DNA of 64,000 nucleotides from CAVZZG01 sp963779685 (GTDB lineage: Bacteria > Actinomycetota > Thermoleophilia > Gaiellales > F1-60-MAGs149): assembly GCA_963779685.1 (NCBI GenBank), contig CAVZZG010000003.1:1302001-1366000 (forward strand), read 5' to 3'. The stretch's first letter is position 1. The number at the start of each line of letters is the position of its first letter. The notes under the pieces are model-generated. The model did not search any database and was not told the origin of the DNA. It worked only from the letters and a program-made list of their open reading frames with translations. Shown piece after piece: positions 16,429 to 24,986 of this stretch. A program made the position numbers and the translations under genes.

Positions 16429-17315
16429 GCCCCGGTTCCACCGGCCGCCCCGGTCGACAGCGAGCCGCAGGCCACGCCGAGCGCCAGCGCGGCGGCATCG
16501 TCGAAGCCCAGCAACCGGCCTGCGATGAGGCCGGCGTCGAAGGAGTCGCCGGCGCCGACGGCGTCCCGCACGCTCACGGGGCCGGCCGGCCAGGCCCGCA
16601 GCTCGGCGGCCCCGCACCGGAGCAGGGCTCCGTCCGCGCCCAGCTTCACGGCCACGGTGCCGGCCATGCCGGCCAGCAGGGCCGCGGCCTCGCCGACCTC
16701 CGGCCGGTCCGCGATCCGGCGCGCCTCGGCGTCGTTGGGGAGGAACAGGTCGCAGGCCGCGAGCGAGGCGCGGATGCCGCCGTCGAACCGCTCGGACGGG
16801 TCCCAGTTGGTATCGAGCGAGGTGGTCGCGCCCGCCGCGTGAGCCGTCGCGAACAGGCCCGGCACCGCCGGCATCAGCCGCGGCTGCAGGTAGTAGCTGG
16901 CGACGTGGACATGGCGCGCCGAGGCGATCAGACCCGCGTCGAGGTGCTCCTCACCGAGCGCGGCGATCGCTCCCGGCGCCGTCAGGATCGCGCGGTCCGT
17001 GCCGCGGTCGAGGATCACCGTGACGCCGGTGGCGAGCGAGTCCGAGACCACGAGGTGCCGCGTCTCGACGCCGCGGGCGTCGAGTTCGGCGCGCATGAAC
17101 CGCCCGAGGGGATCGTCGCCGACCACCGCGAGCAGCGCCGTCCTGAGGCCGAGCCGGGCCGCCCCGCAGGCCATGATCGCCGCCGACGAGCCGATCTGCA
17201 GGCGTGCGTCGCCGACGATCTTCTCGACCTGGCCGAACGCCGGCACGAGGTCGCCGCCGGACAGGATGAGGTCGGGGTTGCACTCGCCGACGACCAGCAG
17301 GTCGAGTGCGGTCAA
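16371..17315 (-). CDS. PfkB-family carbohydrate kinase
   Basis: A 314-residue ribokinase/PfkB-family kinase. It starts with LLVVGECNPDLIL, has the first signature IGSSAAIMACGAARLG, and the ATP/catalytic signature DAVGAGDSFDAG near the C-terminus with catalytic Asp. It probably phosphorylates a sugar or sugar acid. The TTG at 17315 overlaps the upstream stop as TTGA; a GTG at 17327 is an alternative adding four residues. It is in line with the LacD-like aldolase. The 3' end runs 58 bases into the GH4 gene on the other strand. Confidence 0.85.
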   Translation of the reverse strand: MTALDLLVVGECNPDLILSGGDLVPAFGQVEKIVGDARLQIGSSAAIMACGAARLGLRTALLAVVGDDPLGRFMRAELDARGVETRHLVVSDSLATGVTVILDRGTDRAILTAPGAIAALGEEHLDAGLIASARHVHVASYYLQPRLMPAVPGLFATAHAAGATTSLDTNWDPSERFDGGIRASLAACDLFLPNDAEARRIADRPEVGEAAALLAGMAGTVAVKLGADGALLRCGAAELRAWPAGPVSVRDAVGAGDSFDAGLIAGRLLGFDDAAALALGVACGSLSTGAAGGTGAQPTLAEALAFSVSGSASS

Positions 17316-18265
17316 CGACCGAACCACGCTGGATCGTCCGGAGGTGGCGGCACGGAGAGACTGCGGCCGCGACCGGCGATGGCCGCCAGCAGTCGCTCGA
17401 GCCGGACCCGGGCGCCCGCCCGCAGGGCGCCGTCCACGTCGGCGACGCCGACCGCGTCGCTCCACAGGGCCCGTCCGGCGATGAACCCGACCGCGCCGCC
17501 CTCCTCGAGGGCCCGCACGACGCGCCGCTCGAACGTCTCGAACGGCGCGCCTGCCGAGAGCAGGGCCCATGGCGCCGGCAGCGCACCCAGGGCCGCCAGC
17601 GCGCCCGGCGTCTCCTCCTCGGCGCCCAGCGGGCCCGGCCACGGCAGCTTGAGCAGGTCGGGCTTCAGGGTCGCCCCGACCTCGGCGGCGGCGAGCACGT
17701 GCCGGCCGAAGGCTGCACCGTAGGCGGCGTCGTCCTCGTCGTCCAGCGGGTAGGGCACGAGTTCGAGCACGAACGGCAGGTCGGCCGCCCGGCAGTCGCG
17801 CCGCACGGCCCGGGCGAGCGCGAGGCCGTGCTCGAGGGTGGCCGGGTGATCGGCGCGCAGGTAGACCAGGAGCTTGGCGGCGCACGCCCCCGCGGCCCGG
17901 GCGGCGCCGGCCGAGAACCCGGGCAGGGCGATCGAGCGCCGGCCGCCGCGATACGGCAACGTCCCCGACTCCTCGATCGCGACCATCAGTGGCAGCCGGA
18001 CGGGCACGTGCAGATCGGCGGCTACCGCGGGCAGGCCGTACTGCGGATCGACCAGCAGGGCGGGCGCGATATCGCCGAGCGCGCGAGCGACCGCCACCTT
18101 GAAGGCGCGCAGGGCCGGGGGACCGGCCGCCGCCCCGGCCGCCGTCAGCATCTTGATCAGCGCCTGTCGCTGATCGACGGCCACCGCCGCGACCGTGCCG
18201 TCGGCCGTGGTGAGCGAGCGCAGGCCGCGGATCGTGCCGGGCCCGCCGTGGTCAGCGTCGGACAT
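17312..18265 (-). CDS. LacD-like tagatose-1,6-bisphosphate aldolase family protein
   Basis: A 317-residue class I aldolase-like TIM barrel. Blocks typical of LacD are visible: AVAVDQRQALIKML, LLVDPQYGLPA, KLLVYLR (Schiff-base Lys region), LPFVLELVPYPL and LLKLPWPG. LacD cleaves tagatose 1,6-bisphosphate to dihydroxyacetone phosphate and glyceraldehyde 3-phosphate. Flanking PfkB kinases would supply the second phosphate. The stop overlaps the next kinase start and the ATG overlaps the stop of the preceding kinase by 14 bases, so all three are one operon. Confidence 0.8.
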   Translation of the reverse strand: MSDADHGGPGTIRGLRSLTTADGTVAAVAVDQRQALIKMLTAAGAAAGPPALRAFKVAVARALGDIAPALLVDPQYGLPAVAADLHVPVRLPLMVAIEESGTLPYRGGRRSIALPGFSAGAARAAGACAAKLLVYLRADHPATLEHGLALARAVRRDCRAADLPFVLELVPYPLDDEDDAAYGAAFGRHVLAAAEVGATLKPDLLKLPWPGPLGAEEETPGALAALGALPAPWALLSAGAPFETFERRVVRALEEGGAVGFIAGRALWSDAVGVADVDGALRAGARVRLERLLAAIAGRGRSLSVPPPPDDPAWFGR

Positions 18266-19196
18266 CCTGCCTCCAGGCTTCGACGGGGGTGATGGCGACC
18301 TGCGGGGCGAGAGCCGTGACGGCCGCGGCGACCACGTGGCCGGGATCGAGGTGCGCGAGCCGCGCGGTGGCCGCCGCCACGCCCAGCGCGACGGCGTCGG
18401 GCAGTTCCCCGCCGCCGACGAGGCCGGCCGCGATGCCGCCCGCCACCGCGTCGCCGCAGCCGACCGCGCTGACCACGCGCTCCGGCGCCGGCGCCCGGAC
18501 GTGCCAGGAGCCGCTGTCCGTGGCGAGCAGCGCGCCGTCGGAGCCGAGGGTCACGAGCGCCGCGATAGCGCCGGCGGCGCGGAGCCGGCCGGCGAGCACC
18601 GCGGGCTCCGCCTCGCCGACCAGCGCGACGGCCTCCGCCCGGTTGGCCTTGACGAGGTCGGGAGCGGCGGCGAGAGCGGCGGCGAGCGCCTCGCCGTGTG
18701 CATCCACGATCACGAAGGCACCCGCGGCGTGCGCCGCAGCCACGATCCGGGCATGCAGGTCGACGGGCGCGCCGGCGGGAAGGCTGCCCGACGTCACGAC
18801 CACCTCCACGCCGGCGACGCTCGCCTGGACCGCGCCGATCAGCGCCGCGACCTCCTCGCCGGTCACCACCGGCGGCGGCTCGAGCACCTCGACGACGTCA
18901 CCGTGCTCGTCGACCAGGATGTAGGCGCCGCGGGTCTCCGCGGCGATGCCGACCGGGACGAGTGCGAGGCCGGCGCGCGTGGCCAGGTCGGCGACCAGTT
19001 CGCCACGACGGCCGCCCAGCGCGGCGACGACGGCGACGGGTGCGCCGAGTGCAAGCGCCACCAGCGCGGCGTGGATCGCCTTGCCGCCGGGCGTGTCGTG
19101 GTACATCGCGGCCCGGACGGTGCCGCCGGCGGACGCGCCGGGCGCGAAGGCCACGCGGTCGAGGGCGGGACTCGGGGAGACGCACAGGGCGCTCAC
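18252..19196 (-). CDS. LacC/FruK-type phosphosugar kinase (PfkB family)
   Basis: A 314-residue PfkB kinase of the tagatose-6-phosphate/1-phosphofructokinase type. It begins ALCVSPSPALDRVAFAPG, typical of LacC/FruK, and has GGKAIHAALVALALG and the catalytic VSAVGCGDAVAGG signature near the C-terminus. It likely makes the bisphosphate consumed by the LacD-like aldolase. The start overlaps the DeoR stop by 4 bases, and the gene overlaps the aldolase start. A second PfkB kinase downstream suggests a two-step phosphorylation or a separate substrate. Confidence 0.85.
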   Translation of the reverse strand: MSALCVSPSPALDRVAFAPGASAGGTVRAAMYHDTPGGKAIHAALVALALGAPVAVVAALGGRRGELVADLATRAGLALVPVGIAAETRGAYILVDEHGDVVEVLEPPPVVTGEEVAALIGAVQASVAGVEVVVTSGSLPAGAPVDLHARIVAAAHAAGAFVIVDAHGEALAAALAAAPDLVKANRAEAVALVGEAEPAVLAGRLRAAGAIAALVTLGSDGALLATDSGSWHVRAPAPERVVSAVGCGDAVAGGIAAGLVGGGELPDAVALGVAAATARLAHLDPGHVVAAAVTALAPQVAITPVEAWRQDVRR

Positions 19197-19951
19197 GCCA
19201 GCACGACCTCGAGTCCCGCGTCGCGGAGTGCGGCGACCGCCTCGGGTGAGGCCGTGGCGTCGGTGATCAGCACGTCCACCATCGCGAGCGGGCAGATCGA
19301 CGCGAACGCCGTGCGGCCGATCTTCGAGGCATCGGCCACGGCCAGCGTCCGCCGCGCGCTGGCGATGAGGGCACGGTTGGTGTGCGCCTCGACCTCGTGG
19401 TGGGTGGTCAGACCCGCGGCCAGGTCGACGCCGTCGGCCCCGATCACGGCCGCATCGAGGTGGAGGCCGGCCAGCGTCGCCTCGGCGAGCGATCCGACGA
19501 GCTCGAACGACTCCGCCCGCGCGACCCCGCCCGTGACGACGAGCTTGATGTTCGGCCGGACGGCGAGGTCGGAGGCGATGTTGAGGGCGTTGGTGACGAT
19601 CGTGAGACCGTGGCGATCGCTCAGGGCCCGCGCGACCTCGGTGGTCGTCGTGCCGCCGGTGAGGCCGATGCTGCGTGCGTCCCCGAGCAGCGCCGCGGCG
19701 GCGGCGGCGATGCGGCTCTTCTGTTCGTGGTGCCGGGCCGACCGGTAGCGGAGCGGCAACTCGTAGCTGACGTCGTGCGCGACCGCGCCGCCGTGGGTGC
19801 GCGTGAGAAGGTGCTGCTCCTCGAGTCGCTGCAGGTCGCGCCGGACCGTCGGCACCGACACGCCGAGCTCGAGCGCCATCGCCGCCGCCCCCACCGACCC
19901 GTCGCGGGCGAGCCGGTCGAGGATGGCGTTGAACCGCTCCGCCTGCCCCAA
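19193..19951 (-). CDS. DeoR-family sugar-operon repressor
   Basis: A 252-residue regulator. The N-terminal winged helix-turn-helix spans residues 3-55 with VSVPTVRRDLQRLEEQHLLTRTHGG, the DeoR signature. The C-terminal DeoRC sensor domain has LTGGTTTTEVARAL, TNALNIASDL and GADGVDLAAGLTTHHEVEA, which bind a phosphosugar in the family. The TTG start at 19951 is chosen by the match to the family N-terminus; the frame is open further upstream, but that part is antisense-like to the SDR. Its place inside the operon suggests autoregulation. Confidence 0.9.
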   Translation of the reverse strand: MGQAERFNAILDRLARDGSVGAAAMALELGVSVPTVRRDLQRLEEQHLLTRTHGGAVAHDVSYELPLRYRSARHHEQKSRIAAAAAALLGDARSIGLTGGTTTTEVARALSDRHGLTIVTNALNIASDLAVRPNIKLVVTGGVARAESFELVGSLAEATLAGLHLDAAVIGADGVDLAAGLTTHHEVEAHTNRALIASARRTLAVADASKIGRTAFASICPLAMVDVLITDATASPEAVAALRDAGLEVVLA

Positions 19952-19953
19952 GG

Positions 19954-20748
19954 CTAGTCTCCGCCGATCGCGAACATGCCCTTCGGCAGCCAGCCGCCGC
20001 CGTCGAGGGTGAGCGTCGAGCCGGTGATGTAGCCGGCCTGGTCGGACAGCAGGAAGCGGGCTGCGTGCACGACGTCGTCGAGGCTGCCGAACCGGCCCGC
20101 CGGAATCTGCGACGTGATCGCCTCGCGGATCTCGTCCGTCGGGAACAGGTGGGCGGTGGCGCCCGGCGTCTCGATCGGGCCGGGTGCGATCGAGTTGCAG
20201 CGGATGCCGAGCGGGGCCCACTCGACGGCGAGCGTCATCATGAGGTTCTGGACGCCCGCCTTGGCGGCGGCGCTGTGGGCCGTGCCGGCGTTCCCCGTCC
20301 ACGCATAGGTCGCGATCACGGACAGGATCGACCCCGTGGTGTGGCCCGCCTCGCGGTAGCGGAGGCCGAACGCGCGCGAGCACAGGAACGTGCCGTTGAG
20401 GACGATGCTGATCACGGCATTCCAGCCGTTGGGCGACATGTCGATGACGGGGCAGATGAAGTTCCCGGCGGCGTTGCAGACGAGCAGGTCGGGCGCCCCG
20501 AACCGTTCGCACGCGCCGTCGAAGAACGCGTCGACCTGCACGGGGTCGCGGACGTCGCAGGCGATGGCGACGGCCTCGCCGCCGGCGGCCTCGATCATCG
20601 CCACGGTCTCGGCGATGGGCTCCGGGCGGCGGCCGCAGATCGCGACCTTCGCCCCGCGGGAGGCCAGGTCGAGGGCGAACGCGCGGCCCATCCCGCCACC
20701 CCCGCCCGTAATGGCGGCCACCCGGCCATCGAATCGCTGCTCGGTCAT
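19954..20748 (-). CDS. SDR-family reductase, 2,4-dienoyl-CoA-reductase-like
   Basis: A 264-residue short-chain dehydrogenase. It has the NAD(P) motif TGGGGGMG, the NAAGNF block, and AHSAAAKAGVQNLM where standard SDRs have YxxxK; His replaces Tyr, as in the dienoyl-CoA-reductase subgroup. C-terminal GSTLTLDGGGWLPKG is typical. The family reduces 2,4-dienoyl-CoA esters, but inside a sugar operon it could act on a sugar derivative. Its start overlaps the upstream stop as ATGA, and the DeoR start lies 2 bases beyond its stop. Confidence 0.8.
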   Translation of the reverse strand: MTEQRFDGRVAAITGGGGGMGRAFALDLASRGAKVAICGRRPEPIAETVAMIEAAGGEAVAIACDVRDPVQVDAFFDGACERFGAPDLLVCNAAGNFICPVIDMSPNGWNAVISIVLNGTFLCSRAFGLRYREAGHTTGSILSVIATYAWTGNAGTAHSAAAKAGVQNLMMTLAVEWAPLGIRCNSIAPGPIETPGATAHLFPTDEIREAITSQIPAGRFGSLDDVVHAARFLLSDQAGYITGSTLTLDGGGWLPKGMFAIGGD

Positions 20749-21410
20749 GAGAGGTCCTCCACGTAGTGCTCCAGCAGGTCTTCGGCGAAGGCCGAGGCGG
20801 CGGCCATGCCGCCCTCGACCGCCTCGCGGAACCGGTCGGGCGCGCCGTCTCGCGCCAGCAGGCGGACGGCGGCCCAGGCGGCCTCGGCAAGCTCCTCGCC
20901 CGGCTCTCCGGGCCGCCCCGTGAGGCGCGCCGACAGCTCGTAGGCGGTCTCCTTGAGAAAGTCGAAGCGGTCGCCGACGAGCCCTGCCGCCACGGCGATC
21001 TCGTCCAGGTAGGTGGCGCGGGCGACACGGATGCCGGCGGGATCCCCGGTCAGCGGCGCAATCGCCTCGCGCATCGCCCGGCAGGCGAGGGCGGTGCGCT
21101 CCTCGGCGGCTGCATCGGCCAAGGCCAGGACCCTCTCCAGCGCCGCATCGGCGGCCGGCGCGGCCAGCGCAGCGGACGCCTCCTCGGCCGTCTCGCACAT
21201 CGCGATCAGCTCGGCCGTCTCGCGCACGACCGCAGCGTCGCGCACCACCTCCCCGGCACCCGCGAGCATCACCCACGCGTACGGCTCGGTGTAGGCGCAC
21301 GCGAAGAGCTCCACCCCGCCTGCCGACAACGCCGGCACGACCGCCACCGGCGTACGGCCACCGACCGCGGCCGCAACCTCCGCGACGCTCGCGATACGGG
21401 CCTCGTCCAT
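20745..21410 (-). CDS. Hypothetical Ala-rich helical protein
   Basis: A 221-residue cytoplasmic protein with no recognised family. Residues 1-55 could form a small alpha/beta unit (GRTPVAVVPALSAGGVELFACAY). The rest is helical and very Ala/Glu-rich (AEEASAALAAPAADAALERVLALADAAAEERTA is an example region, residues about 75-107). No membrane segment, Cys pair or metal motif stands out. TACGCT lies 8 bases before the ATG, so it is the probable first gene of the minus-strand SDR-DeoR-kinase-aldolase operon. Confidence 0.55.
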   Translation of the reverse strand: MDEARIASVAEVAAAVGGRTPVAVVPALSAGGVELFACAYTEPYAWVMLAGAGEVVRDAAVVRETAELIAMCETAEEASAALAAPAADAALERVLALADAAAEERTALACRAMREAIAPLTGDPAGIRVARATYLDEIAVAAGLVGDRFDFLKETAYELSARLTGRPGEPGEELAEAAWAAVRLLARDGAPDRFREAVEGGMAAASAFAEDLLEHYVEDLS

Positions 21411-21467
21411 GCGCGGCGAGCGTAGCCGACCGTCGAGGGCACCCGCGCCGTCGGCTACATTGCGTAG

Positions 21468-21665
21468 GTGACCCCGACGAAGCAGCGCACCCGGCCCGAC
21501 ATTGCGGTGGAAGTCCTCGCGTGGCGCCGCGAGCAGCTCGAGCGTGCGGGCTACCCGTCCGAGTTCGCCGAGCAGATCGCGCTGTCGGATGCCGATCTCC
21601 GCTTCGCCGAGCGCCTGCTCCAGCAGGGCTGCGCGCCCGAGTTGGCAGCCGCGATCCTCGTCTAG
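21468..21665 (+). CDS. Small hypothetical protein upstream of xseA
   Basis: A 65-residue protein, basic at the N-terminus and helical throughout (VLAWRREQLERAGY, SDADLRFAERLLQQG). The GTG start lies 6 bases after TACATT, supporting a leaderless transcript. It ends 2 bases before xseA and is probably in the same operon. It may be a small DNA-binding or regulatory peptide; no family is recognised. Confidence 0.5.
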   Translation: MTPTKQRTRPDIAVEVLAWRREQLERAGYPSEFAEQIALSDADLRFAERLLQQGCAPELAAAILV

Positions 21666-21667
21666 AC

Positions 21668-22900
21668 GTGGGGGCCGCAGCGGATGCGGGTTCCTCTGCG
21701 GAGCGCCGCGTCTACTCGGTGACCGCGGTCAACAAGGGCATCGCGCGCCGCATCGCGGAGCTCGGCACGGTGTGGGTCGAGGGCGAGGTGGCGGAGTTGC
21801 GACGACAGGAGGCCTGGGGGATCGTCTTCTGGACCCTCAACGACCTCGACGGCACCGCCTCGGCGAAGGTGCAGATGTTCCGGACGGTCTACGACCGGAT
21901 GCCGGTGCCCCTGGTGGACGGCCAGCGGGTGCTCGTGCTCGTCCAGCCGCAGCTGCGCGAGAAGACCGGCGAGCTCTCGTTGCGTGCGCTGCGGGCCGAG
22001 CCGTCGGGCACCGGCAACCTGCTCGTGCGGCTCGAGGAGCTGCGGCGCAAGCTCGGTGCCGAGGGGTTGTTCGCGGCCGAGCGAAAGCGGCCCCTACCGC
22101 GGTTCCCGCGCGTCGTCGGCCTGGTCTGCGGGCGCGACGCGGCGGCCCGCTCGGACGTGATCGAGACCGCGCGCCGGCGCTTCCCGCCGGTGCGGTTCCG
22201 CATCGTGGAATGTGCGGTGCAGGGCGCCGCGGCGCCGGGAGAGGTGATGTCGGCGCTGCGGGAGCTCGACGCCGACCCGGAGGTGGACGTGATCGTGCTG
22301 GCGCGGGGCGGCGGGTCGCTCGAGGATCTCGCCGGGTTCTCCAGCGAGGAGCTCTGCCGGGCGATCGCCGCGACGGGGACGCCCGTGGTCTCGGCGATCG
22401 GTCACGAGCAGGACACCCCGCTCTCCGACCTGGTGGCCGACGTGCGGGCCTCCACGCCCACGCACGCCGGGCGTCTGGTCGTCCCGGACGCCGAGCAGCT
22501 GCTGGCGGAGAGCGCCGCCGCCGTCTCCCGGGCACGCCGGGCGCTCGAGGCGCTCGTCGCGCGCGAGCGCGCCTCGCTGACCGCGGTGGCCGCCCGGCCG
22601 GTGCTCCTGCGGCCCAGGGGGTTTCTGGAATGGCGCACGGACGGGTTGCGCGCCGTTCGCGACCGGCTGTCGGGCGCGCAGGACCGCCGTCTCGAGCGAG
22701 ACGTCGCAACGCTGGCCGCGACGGCCGGCCGGCTGCGCGCGCTCGGCCCGGGCGCGACGCTCGAGCGCGGCTACGCCATCGCCCTGGCGGCCACCGGCGC
22801 GATCCTCCGCAACGCGGACGACGTCGCCGCCGGCGACCCCGTGGAGGTCCGCCTCGCCCGCGGCCGTCTCAGCACTCGCGTCGAGGAGGTGCACCCATGA
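21668..22900 (+). CDS. xseA: Exodeoxyribonuclease VII large subunit
   Basis: A 410-residue XseA. The N-terminal OB domain carries VWVEGEVAELRRQEAWGIVFW. The catalytic region has LVCGRDAAARSDVIE, VIVLARGGGSLEDLAGF and VVSAIGHEQDTPLSDLVAD RASTPTHA, the family's active-site blocks. A coiled region follows and the C-terminal LERGYAIAL block. It degrades single-stranded DNA with XseB. The GTG start is 2 bases after the small gene's stop, and its stop overlaps xseB as ATGA, as expected for subunits made together. Confidence 0.95.
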   Translation: MGAAADAGSSAERRVYSVTAVNKGIARRIAELGTVWVEGEVAELRRQEAWGIVFWTLNDLDGTASAKVQMFRTVYDRMPVPLVDGQRVLVLVQPQLREKTGELSLRALRAEPSGTGNLLVRLEELRRKLGAEGLFAAERKRPLPRFPRVVGLVCGRDAAARSDVIETARRRFPPVRFRIVECAVQGAAAPGEVMSALRELDADPEVDVIVLARGGGSLEDLAGFSSEELCRAIAATGTPVVSAIGHEQDTPLSDLVADVRASTPTHAGRLVVPDAEQLLAESAAAVSRARRALEALVARERASLTAVAARPVLLRPRGFLEWRTDGLRAVRDRLSGAQDRRLERDVATLAATAGRLRALGPGATLERGYAIALAATGAILRNADDVAAGDPVEVRLARGRLSTRVEEVHP

Positions 22901-23109
22901 CCGACGACATCGCCGCCATGGCCTTCGAGCAGGCCCGCGCGGAACTCGACGCCATCGTCGCCCGGCTCGAGGACGGCGGCACGACCCTCGAGGAGGCCCT
23001 CGCCCTGTGGGAACGCGGCGAGGCCCTCCACCGCCATTGCGCCGCCCTCCTCACGGCCGCCGAAGACCGCCTCCAGGCCCTGCGGCCCGAGGTGGACGAG
23101 CAAGCCTGA
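22897..23109 (+). CDS. xseB: Exodeoxyribonuclease VII small subunit
   Basis: A 70-residue XseB with the family core FEQARAELDAIVARLEDGG and LEEALALWERGEAL, two helices of a coiled hairpin. Several copies bind one XseA. The ATG overlaps the xseA stop (ATGA), giving coupled translation. Length and charge are normal for the family. Confidence 0.95.
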   Translation: MTDDIAAMAFEQARAELDAIVARLEDGGTTLEEALALWERGEALHRHCAALLTAAEDRLQALRPEVDEQA

Positions 23110-23245
23110 CTCCCGCCTCCGGTGCACCGATCCGGGCGTGATCCGCAGAGGTGCGGTGCTTTCCCCCCTCCAGGGGAGGCGCGGCGGGCAGCTCGTGCGC
23201 ACGATTCGACCGTGCCCCCCGTGCCCGTCTGCCGTGACGCGAGAG

Positions 23246-24013
23246 ATGCCGATGCGCCACAAGCCGGTCGTTGTCGTCGACCCCTTCGTCGGGACGCCAT
23301 TCGGGCGGCTCGCGCGTCGGCGGTTCCTGGCGCTGAGCGCCGGGTTCCTCGATGCCTTCGCGGTTCCCGCGCCACCGCCTGACACGGACTGGGACGAGCG
23401 CGATCTGAGCGCGGCGGCCGCGCGCTGCCGCCGGCACGGGGTCGAACCGCTGCTGCTGGTGCTGCCGGCGACGGTGATCGCGCGCGACCGTGCTCGCCGG
23501 CTCGGCTTCGGCGGGCTGCTCGCCGACCGCGACGCCGACGCGAGGATCCTGCACCCGCCGGCACTCCCCCACCTCGCCGCGATCTGGGTCGAGGCCACCA
23601 TCCGCGGCAATGCGGCTGCCATCCTCCGCGAGCGGTTCGGAGAGCTGCTGGCAGCGGGCATCGCGGACGTGCTCGGCGCGATCGGCGGCGGTGGCGTGCC
23701 ATCGACGCTGGGCGAGGCACAGCGGATCCTCAGCTCATCGGGCGATGCCACCGGCCTGCAGTCGCTGCTGGCGAGGTGGTCGGGGGCCGGAGACGCGGTC
23801 GCGCGGCTCGACGACCGCAAGCTGGCCCGCGAGATCGCCCCCGTCGCAGCCGCGCTCCACGCCGTCGGCGAGGCCGGCGAGCACGCGCTGCGGGGTGACG
23901 CCTCGACGGCGTGGGACATCTGGAGCCTGCGACTCGCCAGTGCGGGCCCGATCGCCGCGCAGTCCGCCGAGGCGATCGACGCCGTCCTGGCGCACGCGCG
24001 GCGGGCGGCGTAG
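23246..24013 (+). CDS. Hypothetical protein
   Basis: A 255-residue protein with no recognised family. Residues 5-30 (KPVVVVDPFVGTPFGRLARRRFLA) begin with a beta strand and Gly turn. A middle segment (PLLLVLPATVIARDRARRLGF) resembles an alpha/beta repeat. The C-terminal half is helical. The frame is open to 23138, but the upstream part has intergenic character. ATG at 23246 or 23252 is chosen, the latter preceded by GAGAG. It is convergent with azlD, 2 bases apart. Confidence 0.55.
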   Translation: MPMRHKPVVVVDPFVGTPFGRLARRRFLALSAGFLDAFAVPAPPPDTDWDERDLSAAAARCRRHGVEPLLLVLPATVIARDRARRLGFGGLLADRDADARILHPPALPHLAAIWVEATIRGNAAAILRERFGELLAAGIADVLGAIGGGGVPSTLGEAQRILSSSGDATGLQSLLARWSGAGDAVARLDDRKLAREIAPVAAALHAVGEAGEHALRGDASTAWDIWSLRLASAGPIAAQSAEAIDAVLAHARRAA

Positions 24014-24015
24014 CG

Positions 24016-24318
24016 TCAGGGCAACGCCCTGATCAGGGCCGCGGTGACGGCGGCTGCGATCACGACCACGGGAAATGGCGCCCGCCGCCAGAGCAGCAGC
24101 GCCGCCACGCCGACGCCGGCCGCCCGCGCATCGACCTGCAGATGGCCGTCCTTCACGAACGTGGAGATCGCGATCAGCGCACCGAGCAGAGCCACGGCGG
24201 CCAGCACCAGGATGCGCTGGACGTCCTCGCGCAGGCGGATGTGGCCGACGAGGACCGGCCCGGCGGCCCGCATCGCGAGTGTCCCGAGCCCCACGGCGAT
24301 GATGGCCCACCAGGTCAC
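24016..24318 (-). CDS. azlD: Branched-chain amino-acid exporter small subunit AzlD
   Basis: A 100-residue integral membrane protein with four hydrophobic segments, starting WWAIIAVGLGTLAMRAAG and ending with a VVVIAAAVTAALIRAL helix. This is the AzlD pattern of the LIV-E export system. The start overlaps the azlC stop (ATGA), the usual azlC-azlD pairing. Confidence 0.9.
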   Translation of the reverse strand: MTWWAIIAVGLGTLAMRAAGPVLVGHIRLREDVQRILVLAAVALLGALIAISTFVKDGHLQVDARAAGVGVAALLLWRRAPFPVVVIAAAVTAALIRALP

Positions 24319-24980
24319 GCGCGCCGACCGACGGCGAGGCCGACCAGGACGCCCGCACCGGCCAGGAGGATGGGACCGCCGGCCGGCAGTACCGGGCTGG
24401 CGAGCAGGGCGATGGCGCCACCCGCGACAGCCGTGGCGAGAGTGTCGCGCTCACGCAGCTGCGGCCACAGCACGGCGAGGAGCCCCGCGGGGAACGCGGC
24501 ATCGAGGCCCAGCCGCGTGGGGTCGGCGATCGCGCTGCCGGCCAGCGCTCCGATGATGGTGCCGACCTGCCAGCACGCCCACAGGCCGATCCCCACGGTG
24601 TAGAAGGCGCGCCTGGCGAGTCGCGGATCGGGCTGGGCGAGGGCGAAGGCCGTCGACTCGTCGACGATGAGATAGCCGGACAGGAGACGACGGGCGAGGC
24701 TGCCGCGCAGGAGGGGTGCCAGCGCCAGCCCGAAGGGGATGTGCCGGGCGTTCAGGAGGAGGGCGGCCAGAACGCCCGCGGTCAGGTCGCTGCCCGTCTG
24801 CACGACCGCGAGCAGGAGGAACTGCGCCCCGCCGCCGAAGATCAGGAGCGACATCCCGCAGGTCATCACCGCCGAGACCCCGGCCGCTCGCGCCAGCACG
24901 CCGAACGAGAGGCCGACCACGCCCACGGCGACCCCGATCGAGAGCCCGTCGCGCAGGAGCGCGCGGTCGGTCGTCGACAT
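24315..24980 (-). CDS. azlC: Branched-chain amino-acid exporter large subunit AzlC
   Basis: A 221-residue AzlC-family permease. Hydrophobic segments cover most of the chain, with family blocks FGVLARAAGVSAVMT, FGGGAQFLLLAVV, LNARHIPFGLALAP and LIVDESTAFALA. With AzlD it exports leucine, isoleucine, valine or analogues. It follows the crotonase gene by 6 bases on the same strand, in line with a branched-chain-acid theme. Confidence 0.92.
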   Translation of the reverse strand: MSTTDRALLRDGLSIGVAVGVVGLSFGVLARAAGVSAVMTCGMSLLIFGGGAQFLLLAVVQTGSDLTAGVLAALLLNARHIPFGLALAPLLRGSLARRLLSGYLIVDESTAFALAQPDPRLARRAFYTVGIGLWACWQVGTIIGALAGSAIADPTRLGLDAAFPAGLLAVLWPQLRERDTLATAVAGGAIALLASPVLPAGGPILLAGAGVLVGLAVGRRA

Positions 24981-24986
24981 CGCGAT

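Noticed and set aside
16371..17885. Apparent 504-residue kinase with an N-terminal extension
   Set aside because: Everything before 17315-17327 is the LacD-like gene in another frame; the kinase family N-terminus begins at LDLLVVGE.
19193..21028. Apparent 611-residue fusion of a DeoR regulator with an upstream domain
   Set aside because: The upstream part is the SDR gene read in another frame and rich in Arg/Pro. The real DeoR start is the TTG at 19951, next to the SDR stop.
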